From Marivirga atlantica (GTDB lineage Bacteria > Bacteroidota > Bacteroidia > Cytophagales > Cyclobacteriaceae), in NCBI RefSeq assembly GCF_016734805.1, contig NZ_JAERQG010000001.1, positions 992,001 to 1,056,000 on the forward strand: DNA of 64,000 bases, written 5' to 3'. This document shows, in pieces, positions 27,133-35,435 of this stretch. How positions within the stretch are numbered: the first letter of the stretch is position 1; the number at the start of each line of letters is the position of its first letter. The notes below the pieces were generated by a model. The model was not told the DNA's origin, made no database searches, and saw only the letters and a list, made by a program, of their open reading frames with translations. Position numbers and translations under genes: made by a program.

Positions 27133-27311
27133 GTCGGGGTTTTACGTTTATGATAAAAGCGAAATTAGCATTAAGTTTGTTCTTACAGAAATCAAAAAAA
27201 TAAAGTTCAACAGAAAGCTAATTTGCTTAGACTTTTATCTGTGTTTATAAAGCTTAAATTGAAATAATATTTGATCTAAAGCTTTATTTCTTCTAACGAA
27301 AATAATTCAAT

Positions 27312-27644
27312 ATGAAGGTTCCATCAATATTCAGGTTACCCAAGTATCAAAGATTTGAAATTCAACCGCGCTATTACGATCCTGTAAAGGAAGATTTAGA
27401 AAAGCGTACGAGTAAAATCAGACAGGAAATGAAATTGGAGCGAGAGGGTAAAAAGGTAGAAAGTATAAGGGACGCGTTTAGTGCACGTAAGTCTTCTGAT
27501 AAATCGGCTAACCTATTCCAAGTGCTCATGATAATCATTATTTCAGTAGCGCTGGGTGGATATATTTTCTATGGAGCCAATGTGTATTTTGCCCTTTTAT
27601 TATTGATACCTCTTTACATTATATTACGAAGGAAAAGAAGCTAA
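27312..27644 (+). CDS. Small conserved membrane protein upstream of mutL
   Basis: The 110-residue protein has a basic N-terminal half (FRLPKYQRFEIQPRYYDP and EDLEKRTSKIRQEM, helical and charged). Two closely spaced C-terminal membrane segments follow (about 68-85 and 87-103), and it ends RRKRS. I do not recognise a named domain. It sits 9 nt before mutL, divergent from the GH3 gene, and opens a four-gene plus-strand run with mutL and two rhomboids. The topology suggests the charged part faces the cytoplasm. Function unknown. Confidence 0.75.
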   Translation: MKVPSIFRLPKYQRFEIQPRYYDPVKEDLEKRTSKIRQEMKLEREGKKVESIRDAFSARKSSDKSANLFQVLMIIIISVALGGYIFYGANVYFALLLLIPLYIILRRKRS

Positions 27645-27653
27645 TTAATTTTA

Positions 27654-29510
27654 ATGTCGGATATTATCCAATTATTGCCTGATGCAATAGCCAATCAGAT
27701 TGCAGCAGGAGAAGTTGTACAAAGGCCTGCTTCAGTTGTTAAAGAACTTTTAGAAAATGCTATAGACGCTGGTGCTTCAAAAATAAGTCTGATTGTAAAA
27801 GAGGCGGGTAAGCAGCAGATCACCGTTATCGATGATGGTGTTGGAATGTCTGAAACTGATGCACGCATGTGTTTCGAACGCCATGCTACTTCTAAAATAA
27901 GAAAGTCGGAAGATCTTTTTGCTTTAAAAACGATGGGGTTTCGTGGGGAAGCAATGGCTTCAATTGCTGCCGTAGCTCAGGTAGAGCTTAAAACAAAGAC
28001 AGAAGAGGCTGAACTGGGTACTTGTTTACAGATTGAGGCTTCGGAAGTTAAAAAGCAAACGCATGTGGCTCAAACCAAGGGTACCACCATTAATGTTAAA
28101 AATCTATTTTATAATGTTCCGGCTCGCAGAAATTTCCTGAAATCAAATCCTGTAGAGCTTAGGCATATTATTGATGAATTTCAGCGTGTGGCTCTGGCGC
28201 ATCCGGAAGTTGCTTTTAATTTTCATCAAAATGATATAGATGTTTACCAGTTAATTGCAGGTAAATTGAGCCAGCGCATTGTAGGCTTATTTGGTAATAG
28301 CTACAAGGAACAGTTGGTGCCGGTTGAAGAGAAAACAGACCAGTTAGGTATTAAAGGTTATATAGGGAAGCCTGAGTATGCAAAAAAAACCAGAGGGGAA
28401 CAGTTTTTCTTTGTGAATGATCGTTTTATAAAAAGTGGTTATTTGCATCATGCAGTGGTGAATGCCTTTGAAGGTTTACTACCTACAGATACCTATCCTT
28501 TTTATGTACTCTTCATTTCCATTGATCCTGCAAGGATAGATGTAAACGTGCATCCTACCAAGACGGAAATCAAATTTGATGATGAGCGTACCATTTATGG
28601 TATTATGAATGCAGCTATCAGGCAGGCAATTGGTGCGCACAATGTGTCGCCCTCTTTGGATTTCGAAAGTGATGTAAACTTCAGCTTCGATAGATCAAGA
28701 AGACCTGTGCGAGATGACTTTTCTGTAAAACAACAGAACTACCAGAAGTTTAAGGGGAGCAGTCACCAGAATGAAAATTCTGAATGGAATAAAATATTGG
28801 ATGATTTTCAGAGCTTGAGCAAGAAGATTTCAGAAGAGGAGTCTGTTGCGGATCGTTCTCAAAATCAACAGTCTTTAACATTCGGGAGCGCTATTAACGA
28901 AGAACCTAAGCTTAAAAAGGAGGCGTTAGATCAGGAAGCAGATTCAGATCGTAGTTTATTCCAGATTCATAAAAAATATATTGCTTCTCAGGTAAAGTCA
29001 GGCTTGATATTGATTGATCAGCAAGCCGCCCATGAAAGAATATTATTTGAGAAATTCATGAGCAATCTGACGAACCATAGCGGGAGTAGTCAGCAGTTTC
29101 TATTTCCTGAGCAAATACAGCTGAGCCCTCAGGATTTTGCTTTAGTATTTGAAATGGAGGAGGAGCTTAATGCCTTGGGCTTTTCAATAGCTTCATTTGG
29201 TAAAGACACAATTGTGATTAATGGAGCGCCTATGGAACTTACAGATGCTACAGTTAAACCGGTTTTCGAGGGACTCATCGAACAATTTAAGCAAAACAAG
29301 AATAATTTAAGCATATCTAAAACCGAAAACATCGCTCGCTCGTTGGCAAGGAGATCGGCTATAAAAACCGGAGCTGTATTAAGTGAGGAGGAAATGAATT
29401 CAATTATTGATAAGTTGTTTGCTTGCAAGCAACCGAACTATACACCTTCAGGAAGTGCCACTTTTGTTATATTTGACCTCGATAAAATCGCTGGTTTTTT
29501 TAATCATTAA
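27654..29510 (+). CDS. mutL: DNA mismatch repair protein MutL
   Basis: The 618-residue GHKL ATPase couples MutS mismatch recognition to downstream repair. The N-terminal ATPase motifs are clear: ELLENAIDAGA, DDGVGM, GFRGEAM and TKGTTINVKNLFYNVPAR. A linker of about 100 polar residues (340-430) leads to the C-terminal dimerisation domain. The endonuclease metal motif, DQHA(X)2E(X)4E in nicking MutLs, reads DQQAAHERILFE at residue 455, with Gln replacing His. The C-terminal CPHGRP-type motif is replaced by a PNYTPSG segment. It is followed 3 nt later by a rhomboid gene. Confidence 0.95.
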   Translation: MSDIIQLLPDAIANQIAAGEVVQRPASVVKELLENAIDAGASKISLIVKEAGKQQITVIDDGVGMSETDARMCFERHATSKIRKSEDLFALKTMGFRGEAMASIAAVAQVELKTKTEEAELGTCLQIEASEVKKQTHVAQTKGTTINVKNLFYNVPARRNFLKSNPVELRHIIDEFQRVALAHPEVAFNFHQNDIDVYQLIAGKLSQRIVGLFGNSYKEQLVPVEEKTDQLGIKGYIGKPEYAKKTRGEQFFFVNDRFIKSGYLHHAVVNAFEGLLPTDTYPFYVLFISIDPARIDVNVHPTKTEIKFDDERTIYGIMNAAIRQAIGAHNVSPSLDFESDVNFSFDRSRRPVRDDFSVKQQNYQKFKGSSHQNENSEWNKILDDFQSLSKKISEEESVADRSQNQQSLTFGSAINEEPKLKKEALDQEADSDRSLFQIHKKYIASQVKSGLILIDQQAAHERILFEKFMSNLTNHSGSSQQFLFPEQIQLSPQDFALVFEMEEELNALGFSIASFGKDTIVINGAPMELTDATVKPVFEGLIEQFKQNKNNLSISKTENIARSLARRSAIKTGAVLSEEEMNSIIDKLFACKQPNYTPSGSATFVIFDLDKIAGFFNH

Positions 29511-29513
29511 TTT

Positions 29514-30305
29514 ATGTTTGCAAGATTAACACCTGTTGTTAAAAACTTATTACTAGTCAATATTGCGTTGCTTCTTATTCCATCCATTCTAAATATTGAT
29601 TTAGGAGAGCTTTTTGGGTTAAGGTATGTATTTGCTGAGAGCTTCGCACCTTATCAATTTATTACCTATATGTTTTTGCATGCTAATTTTGGGCATCTAT
29701 TAGGTAATATGTTTGCGCTCTTCATTTTTGGGCCTATGCTGGAGCGTTTCTGGGGGGCACAAAGGTTTTTCCTCTTTTATATGGTTACAGGCGTTGGCGC
29801 AGGCCTGCTTTACGGGATCGTTGACTTTGTTGAAATGCAGCAACTCGAAAGTGCAGCACAGGCCTACATAGCTAATCCTAATTATGAAGCTTTCAATTCA
29901 TTTATAAATAATCATGCGAGTTACGCCTTTGAACAATGGTACGATTTCATAGATGCTTTCGGTGAAAACCCTGACAGCCAGCAGTACATTAGTAGCAGTA
30001 TTCAGCGTGTTCAAGAGGTAGTGAGGTTTCAAGGAAATATGCCTTTAGTAGGTGCTTCAGGTGCTGTTTTTGGAATTTTATTTGCTTTTGGTTTTTTATT
30101 TCCTAATACTCAGCTCATGCTACTTATACCTCCAATTCCTATAAAGGCTAAGTACCTTGTAACCTTCTATGGTTTATATGAGTTATATGCTGGCATCCAA
30201 CGGGCTCCTGGCGACAATGTAGCGCATTGGGCTCACCTTGGAGGAATGTTAATTGCCTTTATTCTGTTAAAGATATGGCAGGATAAGCGAAATAATTTTT
30301 ATTAA
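29514..30305 (+). CDS. Rhomboid-family intramembrane serine protease (first of two)
   Basis: The 263-residue protein has six membrane segments. Catalytic Ser182 lies in GASGAVFG and His241 in HWAHLGG. The HANFGHLLGNMFALFIFG stretch in the second segment supplies the oxyanion-site His and Asn of GlpG-type rhomboids. About 70 polar residues (105-178) are inserted between the third and fourth segments, which is longer than usual and may face the periplasm as a substrate-gating element. It is 3 nt downstream of mutL and 3 nt upstream of a second rhomboid, so all are co-transcribed. Substrates unknown. Confidence 0.93.
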   Translation: MFARLTPVVKNLLLVNIALLLIPSILNIDLGELFGLRYVFAESFAPYQFITYMFLHANFGHLLGNMFALFIFGPMLERFWGAQRFFLFYMVTGVGAGLLYGIVDFVEMQQLESAAQAYIANPNYEAFNSFINNHASYAFEQWYDFIDAFGENPDSQQYISSSIQRVQEVVRFQGNMPLVGASGAVFGILFAFGFLFPNTQLMLLIPPIPIKAKYLVTFYGLYELYAGIQRAPGDNVAHWAHLGGMLIAFILLKIWQDKRNNFY

Positions 30306-30308
30306 AAT

Positions 30309-31223
30309 ATGGCGAGTATTTTTGATGAGCTAAAGCAGAATTTTAAAAGGCCGAATAACGCCTTAAATCAATTGATCATAATCAACGCAATTGTGTTTGT
30401 TGGTTTAGGTTTATTAGGTGTTATATCATCGTTTTCAGGGTCAGGTAATCTTTTTATGCTTGTAGATAAGCAGTTTACCATACCTGCGGATATAGAAAGC
30501 TTTATCTACCGTCCTTGGACTTTAATTACCTATGCTTTTTCGCATGCTGGTTTCTTTCATATTTTAATGAATATGCTGGTGCTCTATTGGTTCGGAATGC
30601 TCATTTCGGAGTATTTGGGTAGTGCTAAGCTGGTTAACTTATATGTTTTAGGAGCGTTGGCTGGTGGAACAGTATTCTTGCTGGCATATAATCTTATTCC
30701 TTTTCTGGCTGAAAGAAGCACAGGAGGAATGGTTGGAGCATCTGCAGCAGTTTTCTCAGTAGCAACGGCCGCTGCTACATTATTACCTGACTATAGGTTT
30801 CATATGCTTTTTATTGGCCCGGTAAAGATTAAATACTTAGTGGCTGTTTACATATTACTTTCGATTTTAGGATCAGCCGGTGCTAATGCCGGAGGTAATC
30901 TTGCGCACCTTGGCGGAGCGGGAATCGGGTTCTTATATGTAAGAGGTCTGCAAGCAGGAACTGATTTTGGCCTGTGGATTCAAAAATTCTTAGAAGGCAT
31001 CAAGAACCTCTTTAGCAGCAAGCCAAAAATAAAAGTTACCTATAAAAAGAAGGCCGAAACCACTGGTACAAGGTCTTCATCTTCATACTCATCTAATTCA
31101 AGCTCATCAACTTCTGTTGAGCAAGATGAGATTGATAGAATACTTGATAAAATTTCAGAAAAGGGGTATGAGAGCTTAAGTAAAGATGAGAAGCAAAAGC
31201 TTTTTAATGCTAGTAAAAAATAA
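30309..31223 (+). CDS. Rhomboid-family intramembrane serine protease (second of two)
   Basis: The 304-residue protein has a six-segment rhomboid core with Ser145 in GASAAVFS and His200 in LAHLGGAGIGF. HAGFFHILMNMLVLYWFG marks the second segment. It lacks the long loop insertion of the preceding paralogue. After the core comes a cytoplasmic tail with a basic stretch, a Ser-rich linker (about 257-272) and a C-terminal helix DEIDRILDKISEKGYESL that resembles the tail shared by many Bacteroidetes rhomboids. It ends at a long inverted repeat. Confidence 0.92.
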   Translation: MASIFDELKQNFKRPNNALNQLIIINAIVFVGLGLLGVISSFSGSGNLFMLVDKQFTIPADIESFIYRPWTLITYAFSHAGFFHILMNMLVLYWFGMLISEYLGSAKLVNLYVLGALAGGTVFLLAYNLIPFLAERSTGGMVGASAAVFSVATAAATLLPDYRFHMLFIGPVKIKYLVAVYILLSILGSAGANAGGNLAHLGGAGIGFLYVRGLQAGTDFGLWIQKFLEGIKNLFSSKPKIKVTYKKKAETTGTRSSSSYSSNSSSSTSVEQDEIDRILDKISEKGYESLSKDEKQKLFNASKK

Positions 31224-31256
31224 AGAGCATTTCATAATCATATGAAATGCTCTTTA
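31221..31256. terminator. Perfect 16-bp inverted repeat between convergent genes
   Basis: Bases 31221-31236 pair perfectly with 31241-31256 around a 4-nt loop (ATCA). It overlaps the stop codon of the second rhomboid and precedes the end of the convergent sorting-domain protein gene. The T-run after the stem is short, so it may work as a bidirectional terminator or an mRNA-end stabiliser. Confidence 0.65.
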
Positions 31257-31274
31257 TTCAAGATCAGTTTAATA

Positions 31275-32354
31275 TTACCTGACCACTATTCTAATATTTT
31301 CTACTAATCCGTTATAGTTCAATTTTATAACAAATATACCATCCTGTAGGGATTGGAAATTTAATTCGTCAGAAACAGGATCAAAATCCTTGTAGGTTTT
31401 TAACAATTGGCCAGTAGGGTCATATATACTTAACGATTCAATTTGCTGATTGAAATTAGCTGGTAGTTGTAACTTAACAGATTCCTGATGATTTGCAGGG
31501 TTGGGATATATTTTCGCAGCCCCATCAAATGCTTTTTTAATAGAAACTATTTCTGAATATTCACTAGAGCCATCAATATCAACGGCATTTAATCTGTAAT
31601 GAAGGTCCCCGAAAGGAGCATCGAAGTCACGATAGTTATATAATATATCAGAAAGACTATTACCGTTACCTTCCATTATTCCGATTAGCTCAAACTCCAT
31701 ATCTGAGCTGGCTCGCTGAATTTCAAAATGAGAAAAGTTTTCTTCCTTAGCCGTTATCCAACCAAGCTCAATAGTTTGTCCTCTTTTAGAAACAGAAAAA
31801 GATTTTAATTCAATGGGCAAGGTAGTGTAAACCATTTCTATTTCAGGAGGAACGCTTCCATCGGTTGGCTCATCGCTATTTCCATTAACATAAAAATTAC
31901 TATTTGGTCCTCTATCAAAAGTGGCACTACCTGTTTCGTTGTAATCTCCCGTAACACCTATTATACCATCGTTTGATACATCTCCTCCGAAAAAGAAAAA
32001 GCCATTATTATTTAAATTACCGTTTACATAAAGATAACCACCTTCTTGAACAATTAATTCTGATTCAGTACCAATCGTAAAATCTCCATCAATAACAAGT
32101 GAATCTCCGGTATTAACAGTTAAGCTCATGCTACCAAAAAGTGTTCTACTAATAGATAAATTTCCCCATCGTGTTACACTACCGTTGATTATTAATTCAT
32201 CATTTACAGGGTTAGCACTCGGGTTAGTGCCAGTAGACCATCCGGTATTATCTAACCAATTCGTAAACTGTTCTGCAACAGACGTATTTTGGCTGTACGC
32301 ATTAAAATTGGCAAACACCATATATAGAACAAGCACTGTAATTTTCTTCACCAT
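31275..32354 (-). CDS. Secreted protein with type IX sorting domain
   Basis: The 359-residue protein has a signal peptide ending AYSQ (about 1-21). A beta-repeat region follows (about 25-165) rich in Asn, Gly and Asp with regular hydrophobic spacing (SLVIDGDFTIGTES, YLYVNGNLNNNG), suggesting a beta-helix. A fibronectin-like part (about 180-270) and a C-terminal type A sorting domain (about 280-359: KIYPNPANHQ, SIYDPTGQ, LQDGIFVIKLN) complete it. It is exported by the type IX system to the cell surface. No enzymatic motif is visible. It has a probable promoter just upstream and is not in an operon. Confidence 0.85.
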   Translation of the reverse strand: MVKKITVLVLYMVFANFNAYSQNTSVAEQFTNWLDNTGWSTGTNPSANPVNDELIINGSVTRWGNLSISRTLFGSMSLTVNTGDSLVIDGDFTIGTESELIVQEGGYLYVNGNLNNNGFFFFGGDVSNDGIIGVTGDYNETGSATFDRGPNSNFYVNGNSDEPTDGSVPPEIEMVYTTLPIELKSFSVSKRGQTIELGWITAKEENFSHFEIQRASSDMEFELIGIMEGNGNSLSDILYNYRDFDAPFGDLHYRLNAVDIDGSSEYSEIVSIKKAFDGAAKIYPNPANHQESVKLQLPANFNQQIESLSIYDPTGQLLKTYKDFDPVSDELNFQSLQDGIFVIKLNYNGLVENIRIVVR

Positions 32355-32376
32355 AACTCTGACTTTGATTGATAAA

Positions 32377-32384
32377 CAAAGTTA
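32377..32384 (-). promoter_or_regulatory. -7 promoter element for the sorting-domain protein
   Basis: TAACTTTG on the minus strand matches TAnnTTTG and lies 22 nt before ATG 32354. The -33 element is poor. Confidence 0.45.
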
Positions 32385-32517
32385 AGCGCTATAGAAGGGA
32401 AACTCTACTTACAGTACTTCATAACCTTACGGAGGTGATGCTCAAAGTAAATTTGATGGATGTAACTACACTTATAACGAATGTGTCAAAAAATAGGATG
32501 AATAGTAAGAATGCTCA

Positions 32518-33333
32518 CTAAATCTGCCCAATAACGTACATCTGCTCCATTGTTGGGTTAATGCTTCCACCCCGAGGTTCTAGTGTAACGGCAAATGCTG
32601 ATGCGTTTTTGATGCTCTTCATCTTAATAAGTGAAGTCATATCACCTGCAACATCAAAAACACCCATGTCAACAGGCTTACCCTCTACAATAGCCCAGAG
32701 TTGGTATTGAAGATCATCGGGGTTTGATGGCATCTTTTTAGCATTTAAGAATACCTCACTACTTTTTTTGTTCCAATGCACTATGGCATTGGCATCAGGT
32801 GCAATATCAAGACCTTTAAGTTCTACCGTTTCTAGGCCGGGTTTTCTTAAAACTTCCAGGTTACTGGCATATTGATCGGCCTGATTTTTAACTACATTAT
32901 ATTGTTGAGCTATGGTTTGGTTTTGCGTGATGAGTTCACTTATTCTTGATTCTGAGTCAAGCCATTGACTTCTGTAATAAAGTGCCAAAACAATTCCAAT
33001 GATAGCTACTAAACTAGCCGCTGCAGATATATAAGGATAAAAACCATTAGCCTTCTTTTCTACAGGTAGCGCTTTTACATTAGCATCTTGTTTTGGGTTT
33101 GAACTATCTTCCAGACCTAAATCAGTAAATAATTTACTCTTTACATCGGATGGAGCCTCAATGGCACCTTTTGCAGTAAAAGCTAAGAATGTTTCTTCTG
33201 TTTCCTCTAATGCCAACTTCACTTCAGGGTATTTTTCAGCCATACTTCTCACTTCAGCTCTATCCGTTTCGGAAAGCTCATCAAAGATGTAGGCTTCTAA
33301 AATGCCTGATGATATGTACTCTTCAATATTCAC
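32518..33333 (-). CDS. Anti-sigma factor, RskA-like
   Basis: The 271-residue membrane protein has an N-terminal anti-sigma domain (about 1-75, beginning MNIEEYISSGILEAYIFDEL). One membrane segment (about 96-115) is followed by a periplasmic coiled region and a C-terminal RskA-type domain (about 170-271, with YQLWAIVEGKPVDMGVF and AFAVTLEPRGG). It should hold the cognate ECF sigma at the membrane until proteolysis releases it. The start codon is GTG, overlapping the sigma stop by 4 nt (GTGA), which indicates translational coupling. No zinc-binding HxxxCxxC is seen. Confidence 0.9.
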   Translation of the reverse strand: MNIEEYISSGILEAYIFDELSETDRAEVRSMAEKYPEVKLALEETEETFLAFTAKGAIEAPSDVKSKLFTDLGLEDSSNPKQDANVKALPVEKKANGFYPYISAAASLVAIIGIVLALYYRSQWLDSESRISELITQNQTIAQQYNVVKNQADQYASNLEVLRKPGLETVELKGLDIAPDANAIVHWNKKSSEVFLNAKKMPSNPDDLQYQLWAIVEGKPVDMGVFDVAGDMTSLIKMKSIKNASAFAVTLEPRGGSINPTMEQMYVIGQI

Positions 33334-33806
33334 AATAATAATCCTCTTAGCGTCTTCATGGCAGAGCGAGCTCGTGTTTTTACAGTTCCTAAAGGAATAT
33401 TAAACTCGTCTGCTATTTCGGACTGCGTATAACCTTTGAAATACATTTGTTCAATTACAAACCTTAAATCTTCAGGTAGTTGAGCTAGTACTTTTTCTAA
33501 TCCTATACCGTCAATACTCTGCGTGTCAAAATTTGCATGATCAATCACATATACGTTGTCAGCAACTGAGTCGGTTTTATAGGTTTTCTTTATTTCCTTA
33601 GATCGGATTTTATCAATAGATGCATTTCTACTGATATTAACCAGCCAGGTGTATAACCTGCCTTTTTCTGAGTTATATGAACTTATTTGATTCCACGCTT
33701 TTATAAAAACATCGTGAAGGACTTCTTGCGCAACTTCTTCAGTTTTTACAATGCGGAGTATAACACCATATAATGCACCACTATAGTTGTCATATAAATA
33801 TTCCAA
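33330..33806 (-). CDS. ECF-type RNA polymerase sigma factor
   Basis: From TTG 33806 it encodes 158 residues with sigma region 2 (VLHDVFIKAWNQI, WLVNISRNASIDKIRS) and region 4 (LRFVIEQMYFKGYTQSEIADEFNIPLGTVKTR). It is of the SigK/RskA-partner group. The true N-terminus is probably further upstream: the frame stays open for at least 19 more codons and reads ISEDVLITELKAQKSSALEYLYD, which resembles the missing start of region 2. That extension contains no ATG, GTG or TTG; the best-placed codon is ATT at 33863-33861. It is coupled to the anti-sigma gene and follows the lpdA terminator. Confidence 0.9.
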   Translation of the reverse strand: MEYLYDNYSGALYGVILRIVKTEEVAQEVLHDVFIKAWNQISSYNSEKGRLYTWLVNISRNASIDKIRSKEIKKTYKTDSVADNVYVIDHANFDTQSIDGIGLEKVLAQLPEDLRFVIEQMYFKGYTQSEIADEFNIPLGTVKTRARSAMKTLRGLLL

Positions 33807-33922
33807 AGCCGAAGACTTTTGAGCCTTTAGTTCTGTAATTAGTACGTCTTCAGATATTTTAATACTGGTACCGATGTTTTTGGTTATTTAGTTGATGTAA
33901 ATAAAGCAAATAGCAGCTAAAT

Positions 33923-33959
33923 AAAAAAGCTGCTGCAAGCACTATCGCTTACAACAGCT
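33923..33959 (-). terminator. Intrinsic terminator after lpdA
   Basis: On the minus strand AGCTGTTGTAAGC (33959-33947) pairs with GCTTGCAGCAGCT (33940-33928), including two G-U pairs, around a 6-nt loop. Six T residues follow. It separates lpdA from the sigma factor gene. Confidence 0.85.
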
Positions 33960-33983
33960 ATATTAATTGATTGTTCTAAAAAA

Positions 33984-35378
33984 TTATAGATGAATTACTT
34001 CATCGTATGCCGCAGCGGCAGCTTCCATAACCGCCTCACTCATGGTTGGGTGCGGGTGAACAGTTTTGATTAGCTCATGGCCTGTAGTTTCCAGTTTTCT
34101 GATAGCAACTATCTCTGCGATCATCTCGGTTACGTTAGCGCCAATCATGTGAGCTCCCAAAAGTTCACCATATTTAGCATCAAAAATAAGTTTTACAAAA
34201 CCATCTTTAGCACCAGCAGCACTAGCTTTACCTGATGCAGAGAAAGGGAATTTACCCACTTTTAAATCATATCCAGCTTCTTTCGCTTGCTTTTCGGTAA
34301 AGCCTACAGAAGCAATTTCAGGACTGCAATATGTACAGCCTGGAATGTTTTTGTAATCAAGCGGTTCAGGCTTCTCACCAGCTATTTTCTCCACACAGAT
34401 GATACCTTCTGCAGAAGCAACGTGAGCTAAGGCTGGGCCATGAACAATATCTCCTATGGCATAAACCCCATCCACATTAGTTTTGTAATAATCATCAACA
34501 AGTACTTTACCTTTTTCAGTAGCTACTCCTGCATCTTCAAGGCCAATGCCTTCTAAATTTGTGGCAACACCAACTGCTGATAATACTATTTCAGCTTCTA
34601 GTTTTTCTTCGCCTTTTTTAGTCTTAACAGTTACTTTACAGTTTTTACCTTTAGTATCTACCTGAGTTACCTCAGCGCTGGTCATTATATTAATACCGGC
34701 TTTTTTGTAAGTTTTCTCTAAGGCTTTAGATACTTCTTCATCTTCTACAGGCACAATTCTATCCATGTATTCAACGATAGTAACTTCCGTTCCTATTGAG
34801 TTATACAGATAAGCAAATTCAACTCCGATGGCACCAGAACCTACCACTACCATAGATTTAGGTTGTTTTTCTAAAGACATCCCTTTTCTGTACTCAATGA
34901 TTTTTTTACCATCGATAGGAAGGTTAGGAAGCTCCCTGGCTCTTCCTCCAGTTGCAAGAATGATGCTTTCTGCACTGTATTCAGTTTTTTTGCCGTCTTT
35001 ATCTTCTACTTCTACTTTTTTACCTTTCTTAAGTTTGCCGTAACCCATTATTACGTCAATCTTATTTTTCTTCATTAAGAACTGAACACCTTTGCTCATG
35101 CCTTCAGCAACACCGCGGCTTCTTTTTATCATGGCAGGGAAATCAACTGAAGCATCTTTTACATCAATGCCATAATCTTTAGCGTGATTGATATATTCAA
35201 ACACATTAGCACTTTTCAATAAAGCTTTTGTTGGGATACATCCCCAGTTTAAGCAAATGCCTCCTAAGCTTTCTTTCTCAACTATTGCAACTTTTTTTCC
35301 TAATTGTGACGCTCTGATAGCAGCTACATAACCGCCAGGACCAGAACCAACAACAATAATATCGTATTTTGAAGCCAT
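33984..35378 (-). CDS. lpdA: Dihydrolipoyl dehydrogenase (E3)
   Basis: The 464-residue flavoprotein disulfide reductase reoxidises dihydrolipoamide of 2-oxoacid dehydrogenase complexes or the glycine cleavage system. The FAD site VVGSGPGGYVAAIRA is at the N-terminus. The redox disulfide is Cys42/Cys47 in GGICLNWGCIPT. The NAD site is VVGSGAIGVEFAYLY, the second FAD contact is YAIGDIVHGPALAH, and the C-terminal His-Glu dyad is in HPHPTMSEAVMEAA. Length is normal. It has its own promoter and terminator, with no other complex subunits beside it. Confidence 0.96.
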   Translation of the reverse strand: MASKYDIIVVGSGPGGYVAAIRASQLGKKVAIVEKESLGGICLNWGCIPTKALLKSANVFEYINHAKDYGIDVKDASVDFPAMIKRSRGVAEGMSKGVQFLMKKNKIDVIMGYGKLKKGKKVEVEDKDGKKTEYSAESIILATGGRARELPNLPIDGKKIIEYRKGMSLEKQPKSMVVVGSGAIGVEFAYLYNSIGTEVTIVEYMDRIVPVEDEEVSKALEKTYKKAGINIMTSAEVTQVDTKGKNCKVTVKTKKGEEKLEAEIVLSAVGVATNLEGIGLEDAGVATEKGKVLVDDYYKTNVDGVYAIGDIVHGPALAHVASAEGIICVEKIAGEKPEPLDYKNIPGCTYCSPEIASVGFTEKQAKEAGYDLKVGKFPFSASGKASAAGAKDGFVKLIFDAKYGELLGAHMIGANVTEMIAEIVAIRKLETTGHELIKTVHPHPTMSEAVMEAAAAAYDEVIHL

Positions 35379-35415
35379 ATTTATATGTTTAATTTTTCGT
35401 TTTGATAAGCAGCAG

Positions 35416-35423
35416 CAAATTTA
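35416..35423 (-). promoter_or_regulatory. -7 promoter element of lpdA
   Basis: TAAATTTG on the minus strand matches TAnnTTTG. A T-rich stretch occupies the -33 position, and the leader to ATG 35378 would be about 30 nt. Confidence 0.5.
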
Positions 35424-35435
35424 GAGTTTTTGCTA

